The notes: generated by a model not told the origin, from the letters alone. Positions 7,604 through 15,996 are shown, counted from the first letter of the stretch. The stretch is DNA of 49,320 nucleotides from Alphaproteobacteria bacterium (GCA_029880245.1 JAOUOR010000005.1:1-49320), one strand, 5' to 3'. Translations and numbers: made by a program.

Positions 7604-8266
7604 TTACTTCTTCACATCCTTCATTTTCTTCTTGAACCAAACTCTGGGGTGCATTTGCCCGTTTTCGCGTTCATATTTCTCGTAATATTGCTGGTGGTAC
7701 TCCTCACCCATCCAAAACTCGTTCGCCTGTCCCAGTTTTGTTGCCAATGGCTTATCCCATATTTTCCGCGCTGTCACATCATCCATGACCTCTTGAGCTA
7801 TCTTTTTTTGCTCTTCATCAGCATAAAAAATTTCGGAGCGGTATTGCGTGCCGACATCCACGCCTTGACGGTTTACTTGTGTCGGGTCGTGCGCCTTGGT
7901 CAGGAAAAACTCAACAAGGTTACGATAGGTGATTTTCTCCGGGTCAAAAGTGATTTCCACAACCTCCGCGTGACCTGTTTCTCCCGTGGTAACGTCATGA
8001 TAAGACGGGCTTTCCAGCGTTCCTCCCATATAGCCCACGCTCGTGAAAAGCACACCGTTAAGGCCTCTGAATTCGCTTTCAAGACACCAGAAACAGCCGC
8101 CGCCAAAGATTGCTGTGGGGTAGTTGTCGGGTTTTTCGCTCATGAGGTTTTCTCCCTGATTATCAAGTACGCCACCAGTTTCGGCGCGAAGTTGGTGTTG
8201 CATAACAAAAATTATACTGCAAAAGCCTATGGCTAAAAATATGATAGAGATTTGCACTATTTTCAT
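7604..8266 (-). CDS. msrA: Peptide methionine sulfoxide reductase A, with optional signal peptide
   Basis: MsrA reduces the S-form of methionine sulfoxide in proteins. The catalytic motif GGGCFWC is clear; the classical C-terminal resolving cysteines are absent, so the second Cys of GCFWC (three residues on) is the likely partner. Two starts each have their own ribosome site. The long form begins at 8266 (AAGGACT upstream) and carries a hydrophobic N-terminus of about 22 residues that looks like a signal peptide or anchor. The short form begins at 8143 (AGGGAG upstream, MSEKPDNYPT) and gives the standard 179-residue cytoplasmic enzyme. Location is therefore uncertain: periplasmic, cytoplasmic or both. 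No gene lies directly upstream on this strand. Confidence 0.92.
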   Translation of the reverse strand: MKIVQISIIFLAIGFCSIIFVMQHQLRAETGGVLDNQGENLMSEKPDNYPTAIFGGGCFWCLESEFRGLNGVLFTSVGYMGGTLESPSYHDVTTGETGHAEVVEITFDPEKITYRNLVEFFLTKAHDPTQVNRQGVDVGTQYRSEIFYADEEQKKIAQEVMDDVTARKIWDKPLATKLGQANEFWMGEEYHQQYYEKYERENGQMHPRVWFKKKMKDVKK

Positions 8267-8335
8267 GTTTTTAGTCCTTATCTTTCTGTGTTTAATATAA
8301 TAGTATACATAGATATATTCGTAAGGAATCAATAA

Positions 8336-9046
8336 ATGTTTCTCTGGAAAAAACCAAAATATGTGAATTGTGAGGAGCGCGCCAAAGACGCGGATCCCAA
8401 TATAATCCTTTTGCATTATACAGGGATGGAGAGCGCTGAGGCAGCATATGAGCGGCTGAGTAATGCAGAAGACAAGGTCAGCGCGCATTATATCGTCTAT
8501 GAAGATGGTGACTTTGATACAATTATCCCCGAGAGCTTAAGAGCTTGGCATGCGGGCGATGCTTACTGGAAGGGTGAGACGGATATTAATTCTTATTCTA
8601 TTGGTATCGAGATTGTTAATCCGGGGCACGAGTTTGGCTACAGGCCTTTCCCATCAGAGCAAATGAAAACTGTGATGGATCTCTGCAAGGATATTATCTC
8701 GCGCCATGATATCGAATATGTTCTGGGGCATTCGGATGTCGCGCCGGAGAGAAAACGAGATCCCGGAGAGTTGTTTGACTGGAAATGGCTGGCGGAAAAC
8801 GGGGTGGGGTTGTGGCCTGATCCGACACCGGAAGAACGCGAAAGGGCCGAGGATTTAGCGATTAAAGATTTTGATGTCGAGAAGCTATTTAGCCAGTTCG
8901 GCTTTAATCCTATGGCTGCGTTTCAGGATAGAGTGACCGCGTTTCAGCGTCATTATCATCCCGAAGTTTTTGTTAATAATACAGAAGGTCAGGTCAGCAG
9001 CGAAACTGTGGCGCGGCTATTGTCTTTGCTCAGGCAATCGGCATAA
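8336..9046 (+). CDS. N-acetylmuramoyl-L-alanine amidase, AmpD/AmiD-like
   Basis: An Amidase_2-type zinc amidase that cuts the bond between muramic acid (or anhydro-muramic acid) and the peptide during wall recycling. Likely zinc ligands are His27 (ILLHYTG), His132 (GHSDVAP) and Asp142 (RKRDPGE), with Glu91 in IGIEI as the probable catalytic residue. After the catalytic domain (about residues 8-170) comes a C-terminal region ending QRHYHPEVFVNNTEG...ETVARLLSLL that resembles a PG_binding_1 domain, as in AmiD. There is no signal peptide, which favours a cytoplasmic AmpD-like recycling role. The response regulator follows 21 bases later with a good TAGGAG site, so the two may share a transcript. 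Confidence 0.88.
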   Translation: MFLWKKPKYVNCEERAKDADPNIILLHYTGMESAEAAYERLSNAEDKVSAHYIVYEDGDFDTIIPESLRAWHAGDAYWKGETDINSYSIGIEIVNPGHEFGYRPFPSEQMKTVMDLCKDIISRHDIEYVLGHSDVAPERKRDPGELFDWKWLAENGVGLWPDPTPEERERAEDLAIKDFDVEKLFSQFGFNPMAAFQDRVTAFQRHYHPEVFVNNTEGQVSSETVARLLSLLRQSA

Positions 9047-9067
9047 ATCCTTTATAGGAGAAATTAT

Positions 9068-9478
9068 ATGGATTTAGGCTGTATTAAGGTTTTGGTTATT
9101 GATGACCAGTCGACTATGCGCTCTATATTACGTGATTATCTCAGGAGATTATCCATAACAGATGTGATCGAGGCTGCAGATGGAAATGCTGCTTTTGAGG
9201 TGCTTGCTAAATTTGGAGCAAAGCGCGCTATGCCTGATGTCATTATCTGTGATTTGTATATGGAAGGTATGGATGGGCTGGAGTTTTTGAAAAAGCTCAG
9301 GAATGGCTCTGTGATAGAAACCAAAAATATTCCGGTGTTGATCCTGACGGGCGAGTCTGATGATTTGCTGATGGAGGTCTGTATGCAAATCGGTGCTGCG
9401 AGGGTGTTGCATAAGCCGGTTTCGGTGAATGATCTGGGTAAGGAAATAGCAAAAATTCTTGGTTTTACCAGTGGTTGA
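9068..9478 (+). CDS. Single-domain response regulator (CheY-like receiver)
   Basis: A stand-alone receiver domain of 136 residues with no output domain. The acidic pocket is Asp12-Asp13 (VLVIDDQSTMR), the phosphoacceptor is Asp62 (VIICDLYMEGMDG), and the Thr (ILTGESD) and Lys (RVLHKPVSV) switch residues are present. It should be phosphorylated by a histidine kinase encoded elsewhere; no kinase or chemotaxis gene is in the window, so its pathway cannot be named. It lies just downstream of the amidase gene and directly before rnpB. Confidence 0.92.
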   Translation: MDLGCIKVLVIDDQSTMRSILRDYLRRLSITDVIEAADGNAAFEVLAKFGAKRAMPDVIICDLYMEGMDGLEFLKKLRNGSVIETKNIPVLILTGESDDLLMEVCMQIGAARVLHKPVSVNDLGKEIAKILGFTSG

Positions 9479-9524
9479 GCACTAAAGACTTGCGTCAGGG
9501 GGACGGTTTATCGTAGTTTAGGGT

Positions 9525-9931
9525 GCTTTTCGGGAAGTCGGATAGTTGCTGCTACGTGTTTACGCGGGAGAGGAAAGTCCGGACTTCACGGGAAAACGGC
9601 GCCGGGTAACGCCCGGGAGTGGCTCGCATCAAGCGGGTTATTACGGATAGTGCTGAAGAAATTTAAACTACCCGATTTTATCGGGAAAAGGTGAGAAGGT
9701 GCGGTAAGAGCGCACCGCAATGTCCGGTAACGGCATTGGCAAGGTAAACCCCGCCGGAAGCAAAACCAAATAGGGACTGTGTTTCAGGGTCTTGGCCCTG
9801 AAGGTGTTTCCCGCACCAGCAGTCCGGGTAGGTTGCTCGAGGTTATTGGTAACAATGACCCTAGATGAATGGCTATCGATAAGAAGCATGCTTCTTTGAA
9901 CAGAATCCGGCTTACAGATTTTCCGAAAAGC
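9525..9931 (+). ncRNA. rnpB: RNase P RNA, bacterial class A
   Basis: This is the catalytic RNA that matures the 5' ends of tRNAs. The universally conserved blocks are all present in order: GAGAGGAAAGTCCGGACT near 9570, GGGTAACGCC, AGTGCTGAAGAAA, AGGTAAACCCCG, AAACCAAATAGGG, and near the 3' end AGATGAATGG followed by ACAGAATCCGGCTTA. The ends pair to form helix P1 (GCTTTTCGG at 9525 with CCGAAAAGC ending at 9931). Boundaries are set from this pairing and may be off by a few bases. A possible promoter (TTGCGT, then TAGTTT 18 bases on) lies just upstream. Confidence 0.95.
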
Positions 9932-9948
9932 ATTTTATAAAGTAAAAA

Positions 9949-9972
9949 CCACGGGCTTAAGCCCGTGGAATT
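9949..9972. terminator. Bidirectional terminator after rnpB
   Basis: The perfect palindrome CCACGGGCTTAAGCCCGTGG (9949-9968) is followed by AATTTT on the plus strand and by GGTTTTTACTTT on the minus strand. It can serve rnpB and the small minus-strand reading frame at 9973-10062. Confidence 0.85.
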
Positions 9973-10062
9973 TTACCGGTTTAATATTAAGGAATACAAG
10001 ATAGTTCCTAAATATAATCCAGCATTTAAAGCCATAATGATTAATAAAAACATCATCAGCAT
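9973..10062 (-). CDS. Candidate 29-residue membrane peptide
   Basis: A short frame beginning MLMMFLLIIMALNAGLYLG and ending in ILNR is almost entirely hydrophobic over residues 1-26 and would form a single membrane helix. A GGGGGAC ribosome-site-like sequence lies about seven bases before the ATG, and the bidirectional terminator begins right after the stop. The family is unknown. The case rests on the ribosome site, the helix and the terminator; such a short frame can also arise by chance in this AT-rich stretch. Confidence 0.4.
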   Translation of the reverse strand: MLMMFLLIIMALNAGLYLGTILYSLILNR

Positions 10063-10399
10063 TTTTAGTCCCCCACACAGTAATTGTCTTACGACTGCCC
10101 CTTCAGGCATTTTGAGTATTAGCAAAAACTTATAAGTAATGCAAGGAAAATTGTATTATAAAACAGTATGTTGCCAGTATTTCTTGTCTGGGATTTCTTG
10201 ATAAAACCCTCTATTTTATTTATTTAATAAAGTAATATGCATATATAATGTATTTTTACAGATTTTCTTACATATTATAGGTTGTAGAAAAAATTTGAAT
10301 AAATAGCATATTTTTTATGAAAAAAATTTTTCAAAAGCTGTGATCTTAGGTCTATTTTATAAAAACTGTTACTTAATAGAGGTTAAGTAGTAGATTTTA
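10063..10399. other. AT-rich gap before mraZ
   Basis: This stretch holds no convincing gene or RNA. It is strongly AT-rich with many TATA-like words and short A and T runs, and it probably contains the upstream part of the mraZ promoter region. Confidence 0.6.
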
Positions 10400-10470
10400 T
10401 TGACGGCCCAAACTATCCCATGATATCCCATATATACCCATTTATTTCTGATGGGTGTATTTCTATGGGA
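10400..10470 (+). promoter_or_regulatory. MraZ box and probable dcw promoter
   Basis: Four CCCA words stand at 10407, 10417, 10427 and 10437, an exact 10-base period, followed by TGGG at 10452 and 10466. Read on the minus strand this is the TGGG repeat with 10-base spacing that MraZ binds upstream of its own operon. A possible -35 (TTGACG, 10400-10405) overlaps the start of the array and a weak -10 would fall inside it, which fits autorepression. Confidence 0.8.
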
Positions 10471-10476
10471 TTTTTT

Positions 10477-10956
10477 ATGGCTCTTTTTCTATCGCGTTTT
10501 ACAAATAGGATAGATAAGAAGGGGCGGGTGTCCGTTCCTGCGCCGTTTCGTGCGGCTTTGGGGGGTCAGCTCCATAACGGTGTTGTGCTGTTTTGTTCTC
10601 ATCAGCATTCTTGCCTTGAGGGGTTTGACTGGGCACGCATGGATGAGATAGGTGATCGTATGGATAAGTTTGATTTGTTTTCCGAGGATCAGGATGATCT
10701 TGCCACTACAATTTTCGGGGAAAGCGTCCAGCTTATCTGTGACGGGGAAGGTCGCATTACCTTGCCTGTTGAGTTAATGGAAGCTGTTCATATTGCCGAG
10801 AGGGCTATGTTTGTCGGGTTAGGGCGTAAATTCCAGATATGGTCGCCGGAAATGTTTGAGCGTCGCCGTTTGAAAGCTAGAGATAATGTAATTGATCGGA
10901 AGCTGACGGTGCCAGGCGCGCCGCAGGGGCGAAAAGGGGGCGAAGATGGTGCCTGA
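10477..10956 (+). CDS. mraZ: Transcriptional regulator MraZ
   Basis: MraZ is a ring-forming DNA-binding protein that represses the dcw operon by binding TGGG repeats before its own gene. The protein has two SpoVT/AbrB-type halves: NRIDKKGRVSVPAPFRAAL near the N-terminus and CDGEGRITLPVEL in the middle. The start at 10477 (MALFLSRFTNRIDKKGR) is chosen because it gives the family's usual N-terminus and leaves the MraZ box untranslated. In-frame ATGs at 10420 and 10465 would place coding sequence within the operator. The product is 159 residues. It overlaps rsmH by 11 bases. Confidence 0.93.
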   Translation: MALFLSRFTNRIDKKGRVSVPAPFRAALGGQLHNGVVLFCSHQHSCLEGFDWARMDEIGDRMDKFDLFSEDQDDLATTIFGESVQLICDGEGRITLPVELMEAVHIAERAMFVGLGRKFQIWSPEMFERRRLKARDNVIDRKLTVPGAPQGRKGGEDGA

Positions 10957-11917
10957 GTATAGGCAAGAACATTTCCCTGTGATGCTTCCACAAGTGCTGG
11001 AATATCTGGCGCCTAAGGATGGCGAGACTTATGTTGATGGAACATTTGGTCTGGGCGGATATAGTCGTGCAATATTAGAGGCTGCGCAGTGCAGGGTGAT
11101 TGCGATTGATCGTGATGTGAATGCTGAGCCTTATGCGAAAGAACTGTTCGAGGAATATGGGGATCGTTTCAAGCTGGTTTCGGGATGTTTTGGTGATGTA
11201 AAGGAGTTGCTGGCGCAAGAATCTGTGCGTTTTGTTGATGGGTTTGTTCTGGATATTGGGGTGTCCTCGGTTCAGATTGATGATGCGAAGCGCGGTTTTT
11301 CATTCCGCTTTGACGGGCCGCTTGATATGCGCATGGGGCAAAGCGGCAGGAGTGCGGCTGATCTTGTGAATGAGACAGATGAAAAAGAACTGGCTGATAT
11401 CATATATCTGTATGGAGAAGAGCGTCATTCTAGACGCGTGGCCAAAGAGATTGTTCGAAGACGCGTGGAAGAGCCGTTTACAACCACACTTGATTTGGCA
11501 GATGTTGTGCGCTCGGTTGTCTCAAGATTTGGAAAAGAGAAGATTGATCCGGCAACAAGAACGTTTCAGGCTTTGCGTATTGCGGTGAATGACGAGCTAG
11601 GCGAATTGGAAAGAGCTTTGGCGGCTTCGGTTGATATTTTGAAGCCGGGAGGACGTTTGGTTGTGGTAACGTTTCATTCCCTGGAAGACCGGATCGTCAA
11701 GAGGTTTATGAGAGAGAAGGGAGGGCAGGTTTCTTCCGTATCTCGTCATATGCCTGTGGAGAATAGTCCTGATGCGCCAAGGGTTTTCGAGATTTTAACG
11801 CGTAAGGCTGTTTTTCCCGATGAAAAAGAGGTTAGGGTAAATGATCGTTCGCGCTCGGCAAAGCTGAGGGCGGCTATGCGCACTGATTATAAAGAGGAGA
11901 ATAGTCATGGGTATTAA
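10946..11917 (+). CDS. rsmH: 16S rRNA m4C1402 methyltransferase RsmH
   Basis: RsmH uses S-adenosylmethionine to methylate N4 of C1402 in 16S rRNA, in the decoding centre. The 323-residue product has the family start HFPVMLPQVLEYL, the cofactor motif VDGTFGLGGYSRAIL (residues 30-44), AIDRD, VLDIGVSSVQID and the C-terminal VVVTFHSLEDRIVKRFM. A GGGGG ribosome site lies in the end of mraZ, which it overlaps by 11 bases; its own end overlaps ftsL by 11. Confidence 0.97.
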   Translation: MVPEYRQEHFPVMLPQVLEYLAPKDGETYVDGTFGLGGYSRAILEAAQCRVIAIDRDVNAEPYAKELFEEYGDRFKLVSGCFGDVKELLAQESVRFVDGFVLDIGVSSVQIDDAKRGFSFRFDGPLDMRMGQSGRSAADLVNETDEKELADIIYLYGEERHSRRVAKEIVRRRVEEPFTTTLDLADVVRSVVSRFGKEKIDPATRTFQALRIAVNDELGELERALAASVDILKPGGRLVVVTFHSLEDRIVKRFMREKGGQVSSVSRHMPVENSPDAPRVFEILTRKAVFPDEKEVRVNDRSRSAKLRAAMRTDYKEENSHGY

Positions 11918-12308
11918 AGTTCGGTTTTTGTTTATGTTTGTTGTGTTGTTTCTGACGGGGAGTGCCGTGTCTATCTATGTCGGGCATAAGGTTAGGGTTG
12001 CCGAAGAAAAACTTGAGAGTCTTGATTATGCTTATCAATTAGAAATTTCCAGAATGCAGGCTTTGGAGGCGGAATATGCTTTTCTAAATAATCCGGAAAG
12101 GCTTGAAAAACTTGCTGTTCAATATCTTGGTATGGCAATGCCAGAGAAAATAGCGGCGGTAAACGCTAGAGATTTAAATGATAGGGACAATATCTATGTG
12201 GAACATTTGATGTCTAATGCGGCATACGGTGTTAGGCGTTCCCAGAAGCGTTCCCCCGATTATGTTGTTGAGAAGCCGATGTTTATTTCTGCGGAAGGGA
12301 CGCGATGA
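11907..12308 (+). CDS. ftsL: Cell division protein FtsL
   Basis: FtsL is a small bitopic inner-membrane protein that works with FtsB and FtsQ to activate septal wall synthesis. The 133-residue product has one transmembrane helix at about residues 5-25 (VRFLFMFVVLFLTGSAVSIYV), then a coiled-coil stretch rich in leucine and glutamate (residues 30-60) and a C-terminal tail. Sequence identity in this family is low, so the call rests on this build and on its place between rsmH and ftsI. AGGAG lies 9-13 bases before the ATG. It overlaps ftsI by four bases (ATGA). Confidence 0.88.
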   Translation: MGIKVRFLFMFVVLFLTGSAVSIYVGHKVRVAEEKLESLDYAYQLEISRMQALEAEYAFLNNPERLEKLAVQYLGMAMPEKIAAVNARDLNDRDNIYVEHLMSNAAYGVRRSQKRSPDYVVEKPMFISAEGTR

Positions 12309-14053
12309 GATTATCCTTTCTTCATAATAAGGTTATTAGAATACGGGGTGATCAAAGCGCGTCACTCGGTGTTATGCGCGAGCGCCTTTTTATGTTGGGC
12401 GGCGTTTTTATCTTGTGCTTTCTCGTTATCTCTGTGCGGGTTATTGATCTAAGCTTAACACATGGTCTGAGCGTCACGGAGTCTGAAATATTTAGTTCGC
12501 ATGAAGGTTCCGATACCCAAAAAGGAGCCGAAATTCGGCGCGGTTATATTTATGATCGCAACGGAGAGTTATTGGCAACAAGTGTAAAAGTTCCTGCGTT
12601 GTTTGCTGATCCATCTCTTATTCTGGAGCCTGAAATAGTGGCGGCGCAGCTTGCGGAAATCTTTCCCGATATCAAGATTGATGAAATTGCCGATGCTATG
12701 CGTGGGACTAATAAGTATACGCTTTTGGTGAGACCTGTTACGCCAGAACAGCAAGCCAGAGTCCTGGAGCTTGGGCAGCTTGGTCTTGGATTTGAATATC
12801 AATATAATCGCGTTTATCCTAATGGCTCGCTTGTTTCCCATATTGTAGGTTATGCCGGAAAGGATAATACAGGGTTATCCGGTATTGAGCTTGGGCAAGA
12901 CGAGATATTGGCCAAAGGCGAGAATGTCTATTTATCTCTTGATCTCAGGTTGCAGCATATCTTGAGGCGTGAGCTTACCAAGGCAATGGATGAATTCAGG
13001 GCGGTTGGTGCGATTGGTGCCATTTTGGATATAAAAACCGGTGAAGTGCTCGCCGGTGTTTCCCTGCCTGATTTTGATCCGAATTATCTGGCGCGTTATG
13101 AAGCTGAAGGAGAGGCTCATAAGAAATTCAATCAACTGAATCTGGGGGTTTATGAGCTTGGGTCTATATTCAAAGTCTTCTCCATTGCGGCATTTTTGGA
13201 TTTAAAAAGCGGTGCTTTAGGGCAAAGGTTTAATGTGCGTAAACCGATCAAAATAGGGCGTTTCAGGATTAATGATTATCACCCGAAAAAGGCTGATCTG
13301 AGTATTCCGGAAATTTTTGTGCATTCCTCGAATATTGGTACGGCGCTTATGGCTGAGGAACTTGGAGCAGAAAAACTTAAAGGGTTTTACAGTGATTTGG
13401 GTCTTTTAACCCGAATGAAAACGGAAGTGGCAGGTTCGGGCTTGCCACAATTTCCTGAAAAATGGCCAAGGTCGACATTGCTGACAGTGTCTTATGGGCA
13501 TGGTTTGTCGACAACGCCATTGCAGGTGCTAAGCGCTTTTGCAACAGTGGTTAATGACGGAATAGTTGTGAAACCGAGTTTTCTGAAAAAAAGCAAAGAT
13601 AAAAGTGATCAGGAGGAAGTTCAGGTTTTATCGGAAGTAACATCGGCTAAAATGCGTAAGCTACTCCGGCTTAATGCTATTCACGGTACGGGAGAGAGCG
13701 CTGATGTATCGGGTTTTTATGTGGGAGGAAAGACAGGAACAGCGAATAAATATGGTAGAGATGCCAGGGTATCAAGTTTTGCAGGTGTCTTTCCGGCGCA
13801 TGATCCTCGTTATGCGATTATCATAGTTGTCGATGAGCCAAAAGGACATAAGGGTACATATGGCTATGCGACTGCTGGCTGGGTGGCTGCGCCGACATTT
13901 GCACGAGTTGTGAAATCAATGGCTGTGGTTTTAGGTTTGCAGCCGGATGGAAGTAAAGAAGCAGAAGAGTTTGCGCAAGATTTAGTGCGCTATATTCCGG
14001 TTGAAGATCAAAAGGTAAAAAAGAAGGAAAGGGCGCAATTTGTCTCATACTAA
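12305..14053 (+). CDS. ftsI: Septal peptidoglycan transpeptidase FtsI (PBP3)
   Basis: FtsI cross-links peptidoglycan at the division site, in complex with FtsW. The product has 582 residues: a transmembrane helix at about 29-47, the pedestal domain (GYIYDRNGELLATS near residue 82) and the transpeptidase domain. The catalytic serine is Ser287 in ELGSIFKVF (SxxK), the second motif is HSSN, and KTG starts at Lys476 (GGKTGTANK). All active-site motifs are intact. It starts within the ftsL stop codon and overlaps murE by 14 bases. Confidence 0.97.
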   Translation: MRLSFLHNKVIRIRGDQSASLGVMRERLFMLGGVFILCFLVISVRVIDLSLTHGLSVTESEIFSSHEGSDTQKGAEIRRGYIYDRNGELLATSVKVPALFADPSLILEPEIVAAQLAEIFPDIKIDEIADAMRGTNKYTLLVRPVTPEQQARVLELGQLGLGFEYQYNRVYPNGSLVSHIVGYAGKDNTGLSGIELGQDEILAKGENVYLSLDLRLQHILRRELTKAMDEFRAVGAIGAILDIKTGEVLAGVSLPDFDPNYLARYEAEGEAHKKFNQLNLGVYELGSIFKVFSIAAFLDLKSGALGQRFNVRKPIKIGRFRINDYHPKKADLSIPEIFVHSSNIGTALMAEELGAEKLKGFYSDLGLLTRMKTEVAGSGLPQFPEKWPRSTLLTVSYGHGLSTTPLQVLSAFATVVNDGIVVKPSFLKKSKDKSDQEEVQVLSEVTSAKMRKLLRLNAIHGTGESADVSGFYVGGKTGTANKYGRDARVSSFAGVFPAHDPRYAIIIVVDEPKGHKGTYGYATAGWVAAPTFARVVKSMAVVLGLQPDGSKEAEEFAQDLVRYIPVEDQKVKKKERAQFVSY

Positions 14054-15491
14054 GTCTTGCATGAGTATTGATGAGTTTGATGTATCCTGTCTCAAAGGAG
14101 TGGCGATTGATAGTCGTCAAGTGCAGGAAGGGTATCTTTTCGCAGCGCTTTCCGGTGAAAGACATGACGGGCGTGATTATATTGATCAGGCTATCACAAG
14201 CGGAGCTTCCGCTGTTTTGGTGGAAGAAGGGTTTCAACCTAAGAGTGACGGCAATGTTATTTATATAGCCGATCAAAATCCTAGGAAGGCGCTGAGCTAT
14301 ATTCTTTCCATCTATTACAAGGATCAACCCGAGCATAATGTTGCGGTGACGGGCACAAATGGAAAAAGTTCTGTTGTGCATTTTCTGCGACAAATCTGGC
14401 AATCTCTGGGACATAAAGCTGTGAGTATGGGGACGTTGGGGCTTTCTGGTGATACGAATGTTAAAATGGAAGGCTCTATAACAACGCCTGATCCGGTATC
14501 CTTACACAGAGTTTTGCAGGAGTTAAAGGGTGAGGGGGTGGATTATCTGGCGATGGAGGCTTCTAGCCACGGGCTGGATCAATATCGCCTTGATGGGGTT
14601 AATGTCAGTGTGGCGGCCTTTACCAGTTTTTCACAAGATCATCTGGATTATCATAAGAGTGAGCAGGACTATTTGGCGTCTAAAGCCCGATTGTTTTCAA
14701 AAGACATTATGCAAGAGGGCGTGGCTGTTTTGAATGCCGATATCCTTGAATATGATGAACTGGTGGAAATCAGTAAAGCATCAGGTCACCGTGTTTTGTC
14801 TTATGGTTTTGAAGGTGAAGAGTGCAAGATTTGTAAGGTCGAGCCGCTGATGAACGGGCAGGATGTCGAGCTTGAGGTTTTTGGTGAAAAATATAAAACG
14901 CATTTGCCTTTGATTGGCGAGTTTCAGGTCATGAATGTGTGTTGTGCTTTACTGAGTGCTTTGGCTTTGGAGGAGAGTGTAAGAGCAAAAGTCATGAAAG
15001 CTCTTCCAGAATTAAAAGCTGTTGCAGGTCGAATGGAGCCTGTGGCGCATAATGCTTATGTCGACTACGCCCATACGCCTGATGCTTTGGAAGTGGCGCT
15101 GAAAGCTTTGCGCCCTCATGTAAGAGGTAAGATTTTCTGCATATTTGGCTGTGGCGGTGATAGAGATCAAAGCAAACGTTCCTTAATGGGGAAAGCGGCT
15201 TATGCACATGCGGATGTAGTGATTATTACCGATGATAATCCAAGAAGCGAGGACCCTGAAACTATTAGGAACCAAATACGGTCGGGTATGCCTGAAGAAG
15301 CACAAAATATTCATTTAATAGGGGGGCGCCGCGCTGCGATTGACTATGCCGTGTCCAAAGCCGGAGAAGGTGACATTATTTTGCTGGCAGGCAAAGGCCA
15401 TGAACAGCAACAGATTTTTAAAGACCACATTGAAAACTTTAATGATGTGGAAGAGTTGAAAAAAGCTATTACTAGAGTAGGTACTTTCTGA
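14040..15491 (+). CDS. murE: UDP-MurNAc-dipeptide:meso-DAP ligase MurE
   Basis: MurE adds the third amino acid of the peptidoglycan stem peptide in the cytoplasm. The P-loop is VTGTNGKS (about residues 103-110), and the motif DNPR at 399-402 marks the meso-diaminopimelate-specific class. The C-terminal GKGHEQ motif is present. The start is uncertain: TTG at 14040 has a good ribosome site (AAGGAAAGGG, 14024-14033), whereas the in-frame ATG at 14061 has a poor one. Both retain the substrate-binding IDSR motif. The usual next gene, murF, is missing; a 152-residue protein follows. Confidence 0.96.
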   Translation: MSHTKSCMSIDEFDVSCLKGVAIDSRQVQEGYLFAALSGERHDGRDYIDQAITSGASAVLVEEGFQPKSDGNVIYIADQNPRKALSYILSIYYKDQPEHNVAVTGTNGKSSVVHFLRQIWQSLGHKAVSMGTLGLSGDTNVKMEGSITTPDPVSLHRVLQELKGEGVDYLAMEASSHGLDQYRLDGVNVSVAAFTSFSQDHLDYHKSEQDYLASKARLFSKDIMQEGVAVLNADILEYDELVEISKASGHRVLSYGFEGEECKICKVEPLMNGQDVELEVFGEKYKTHLPLIGEFQVMNVCCALLSALALEESVRAKVMKALPELKAVAGRMEPVAHNAYVDYAHTPDALEVALKALRPHVRGKIFCIFGCGGDRDQSKRSLMGKAAYAHADVVIITDDNPRSEDPETIRNQIRSGMPEEAQNIHLIGGRRAAIDYAVSKAGEGDIILLAGKGHEQQQIFKDHIENFNDVEELKKAITRVGTF

Positions 15492-15537
15492 GTTGTTGAG
15501 GTTAAAATGAATTCACTAAAGGAGTTAAAGAATTACA

Positions 15538-15996
15538 ATGATTAAGGATAACCGTTACTTCTGGTCACATGTCAAAATGCATAATGTAACAGTCAGTGTT
15601 AAGCCAAGAAAGAGCACGCAAGGTGTGGTTTTTCGCGTGGTCAATATGATCGACATAGGTGACGGTCGTCAGACTGTAGTTCTGGGGGCTTTGAATGGTG
15701 TTGAAAACAGGGTTGCAGAAGGAAGTGATTTTCCCGCTGTGCCATTTCGCATGGGCAGTTTGGATTTTGTCTATACGTCGCGGCGGGTCCCTTCTTTGTG
15801 CGATTATCGGCATTTAATTACTTCAACCTATCCCGAAGCCAGAATTGAAGAAATTGTTCCGGAGGTTCTTGCGCCGGGGGATCTGCTGGTTTTTAGACAA
15901 AAAAGGGGAGAAAATTCTATAAAGCTGGCAGGAGCTATGAGAGTAGTCTGTCAGAATAATCAATATGGAAGAAAGCAGGCTGGTTATGCTTTATAA
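15538..15996 (+). CDS. 152-residue protein in the murF position, possibly a lone MurF C-terminal domain
   Basis: I do not recognise this protein with certainty. Residues 45-150 can be lined up with domain 3 of Mur[18 protein letters not shown] resembles the GRKIAVLGDMLELGE-type strand and loop, DFVYTSRRV resembles the next strand, and [14 protein letters not shown] the closing GD-x-VLVKGSR strand. It has neither the P-loop nor the substrate domain, so it cannot be a ligase alone. It lies exactly where murF belongs, between murE and mraY, and its end overlaps the mraY start by 11 bases. It could be a MurF remnant kept for a regulatory or scaffold role, or an unrelated protein. The ribosome site (GGAG) is rather far, 13 bases before the ATG. 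Confidence 0.6.
   Translation: MIKDNRYFWSHVKMHNVTVSVKPRKSTQGVVFRVVNMIDIGDGRQTVVLGALNGVENRVAEGSDFPAVPFRMGSLDFVYTSRRVPSLCDYRHLITSTYPEARIEEIVPEVLAPGDLLVFRQKRGENSIKLAGAMRVVCQNNQYGRKQAGYAL

Noticed and set aside
7237-7635. Plus-strand reading frame of 132 residues starting at the predicted transcription start
   Set aside because: It passes through a degenerate palindromic repeat and both copies of the 88-bp duplication, has no ribosome site and resembles no protein family. Leaderless translation is possible but unsupported.
7499-8236. Plus-strand reading frame of about 245 residues
   Set aside because: Almost all of it is antisense to msrA, whose protein is clearly recognisable; there is no ribosome site.
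9668-9889. Minus-strand frame of 73 residues
   Set aside because: It lies wholly within the RNase P RNA gene.
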